This document shows, in pieces, positions 5,150 to 5,193 of a DNA stretch of 5,193 bases. Location of the stretch: contig JAITHG010000174.1 of NCBI GenBank assembly GCA_031280075.1, positions 1 to 5,193 on the forward strand, written 5' to 3'. The notes beneath the pieces are model-generated. The model saw only the letters and a list, made by a program, of their open reading frames with translations, was not told the DNA's origin and ran no database searches. The stretch is from Eubacteriales Family XIII. Incertae Sedis bacterium (lineage in GTDB: Bacteria; Bacillota_A; Clostridia; Peptostreptococcales; Anaerovoracaceae). Numbering within the stretch: the first letter of the stretch is position 1; each line of letters starts with the position of its first letter. The translations under genes were made by a program, and so were the position numbers.

Positions 5150-5193
5150 GCTGCGTTCTTGACCCTGTCCGATTGAAGTGTCAGCGGAACGTT
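5150..5193. repeat. 44-bp dispersed direct repeat, copy 2 (cut by window edge)
   Basis: Identical over all 44 bases to 3316-3359 and running to the last base of the window, so the true repeat may be longer. It contains the full hairpin (5154-5191 on the minus strand). It lies about 125 bp upstream of rbgA, in the same orientation relative to transcription as copy 1 is to rplS. Confidence 0.95.

Noticed and set aside
4991..5193. Minus-strand frame open from the window edge to a TGA at 4991
   Set aside because: About 67 codons with no recognisable protein, overlapping rbgA and the promoter elements. I cannot support it as the end of an upstream gene such as lepB.

Overview
The window is a GC-rich stretch (roughly 60% by eye) in which every gene I can support lies on the minus strand. 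The genes are housekeeping genes typical of anaerobic Bacillota: RbgA-type GTPase, RNase HII, ribosomal protein L19, and a formate-tetrahydrofolate ligase / cyclodeaminase / FolD set. The high GC, the separate FchA and the atypical FolD make me think of a Negativicutes- or Clostridia-like anaerobe. That is an inference from protein style, not from a marker gene.

Read in the direction of transcription (right to left), the window opens with a 169-bp intergenic region. It holds a 44-bp repeat cut by the window edge, an operator-like inverted repeat over a possible promoter, and a strong extended -10 box almost touching the rbgA start. Next come rbgA (50S assembly GTPase) and rnhB (RNase HII), 9 bp apart and in the same frame. 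A 190-bp gap follows, with the promoter and structured leader of rplS. The leader contains a full copy of the 44-bp repeat, which folds as one extended hairpin. rplS (L19) ends at a clear intrinsic terminator.

A second transcription unit starts after that terminator. It has an extended -10 promoter, a leader of about 150 nt with two hairpins that share a loop, then fhs, fchA and the start of folD, which runs off the left edge. These three enzymes interconvert formate, 10-formyl-THF, methenyl-THF and methylene-THF. The genes are tightly packed (17-bp gap, then a 4-bp ATGA overlap).

The points most worth a second look are four. (1) The exact 44-bp direct repeat flanks rbgA-rnhB, carries the rplS leader hairpin, and accompanies a gene order (rbgA-rnhB-rplS) that differs from the rplS-rbgA-rnhB order of Bacillus subtilis. 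(2) FolD lacks the conserved catalytic lysine needed for cyclohydrolase activity, a step the adjacent FchA can supply. (3) The fhs leader has twin hairpins with the same CATGGGA loop. (4) rbgA may be transcribed as a leaderless mRNA. I see no mobile element, CRISPR array, tRNA, rRNA or defence system.
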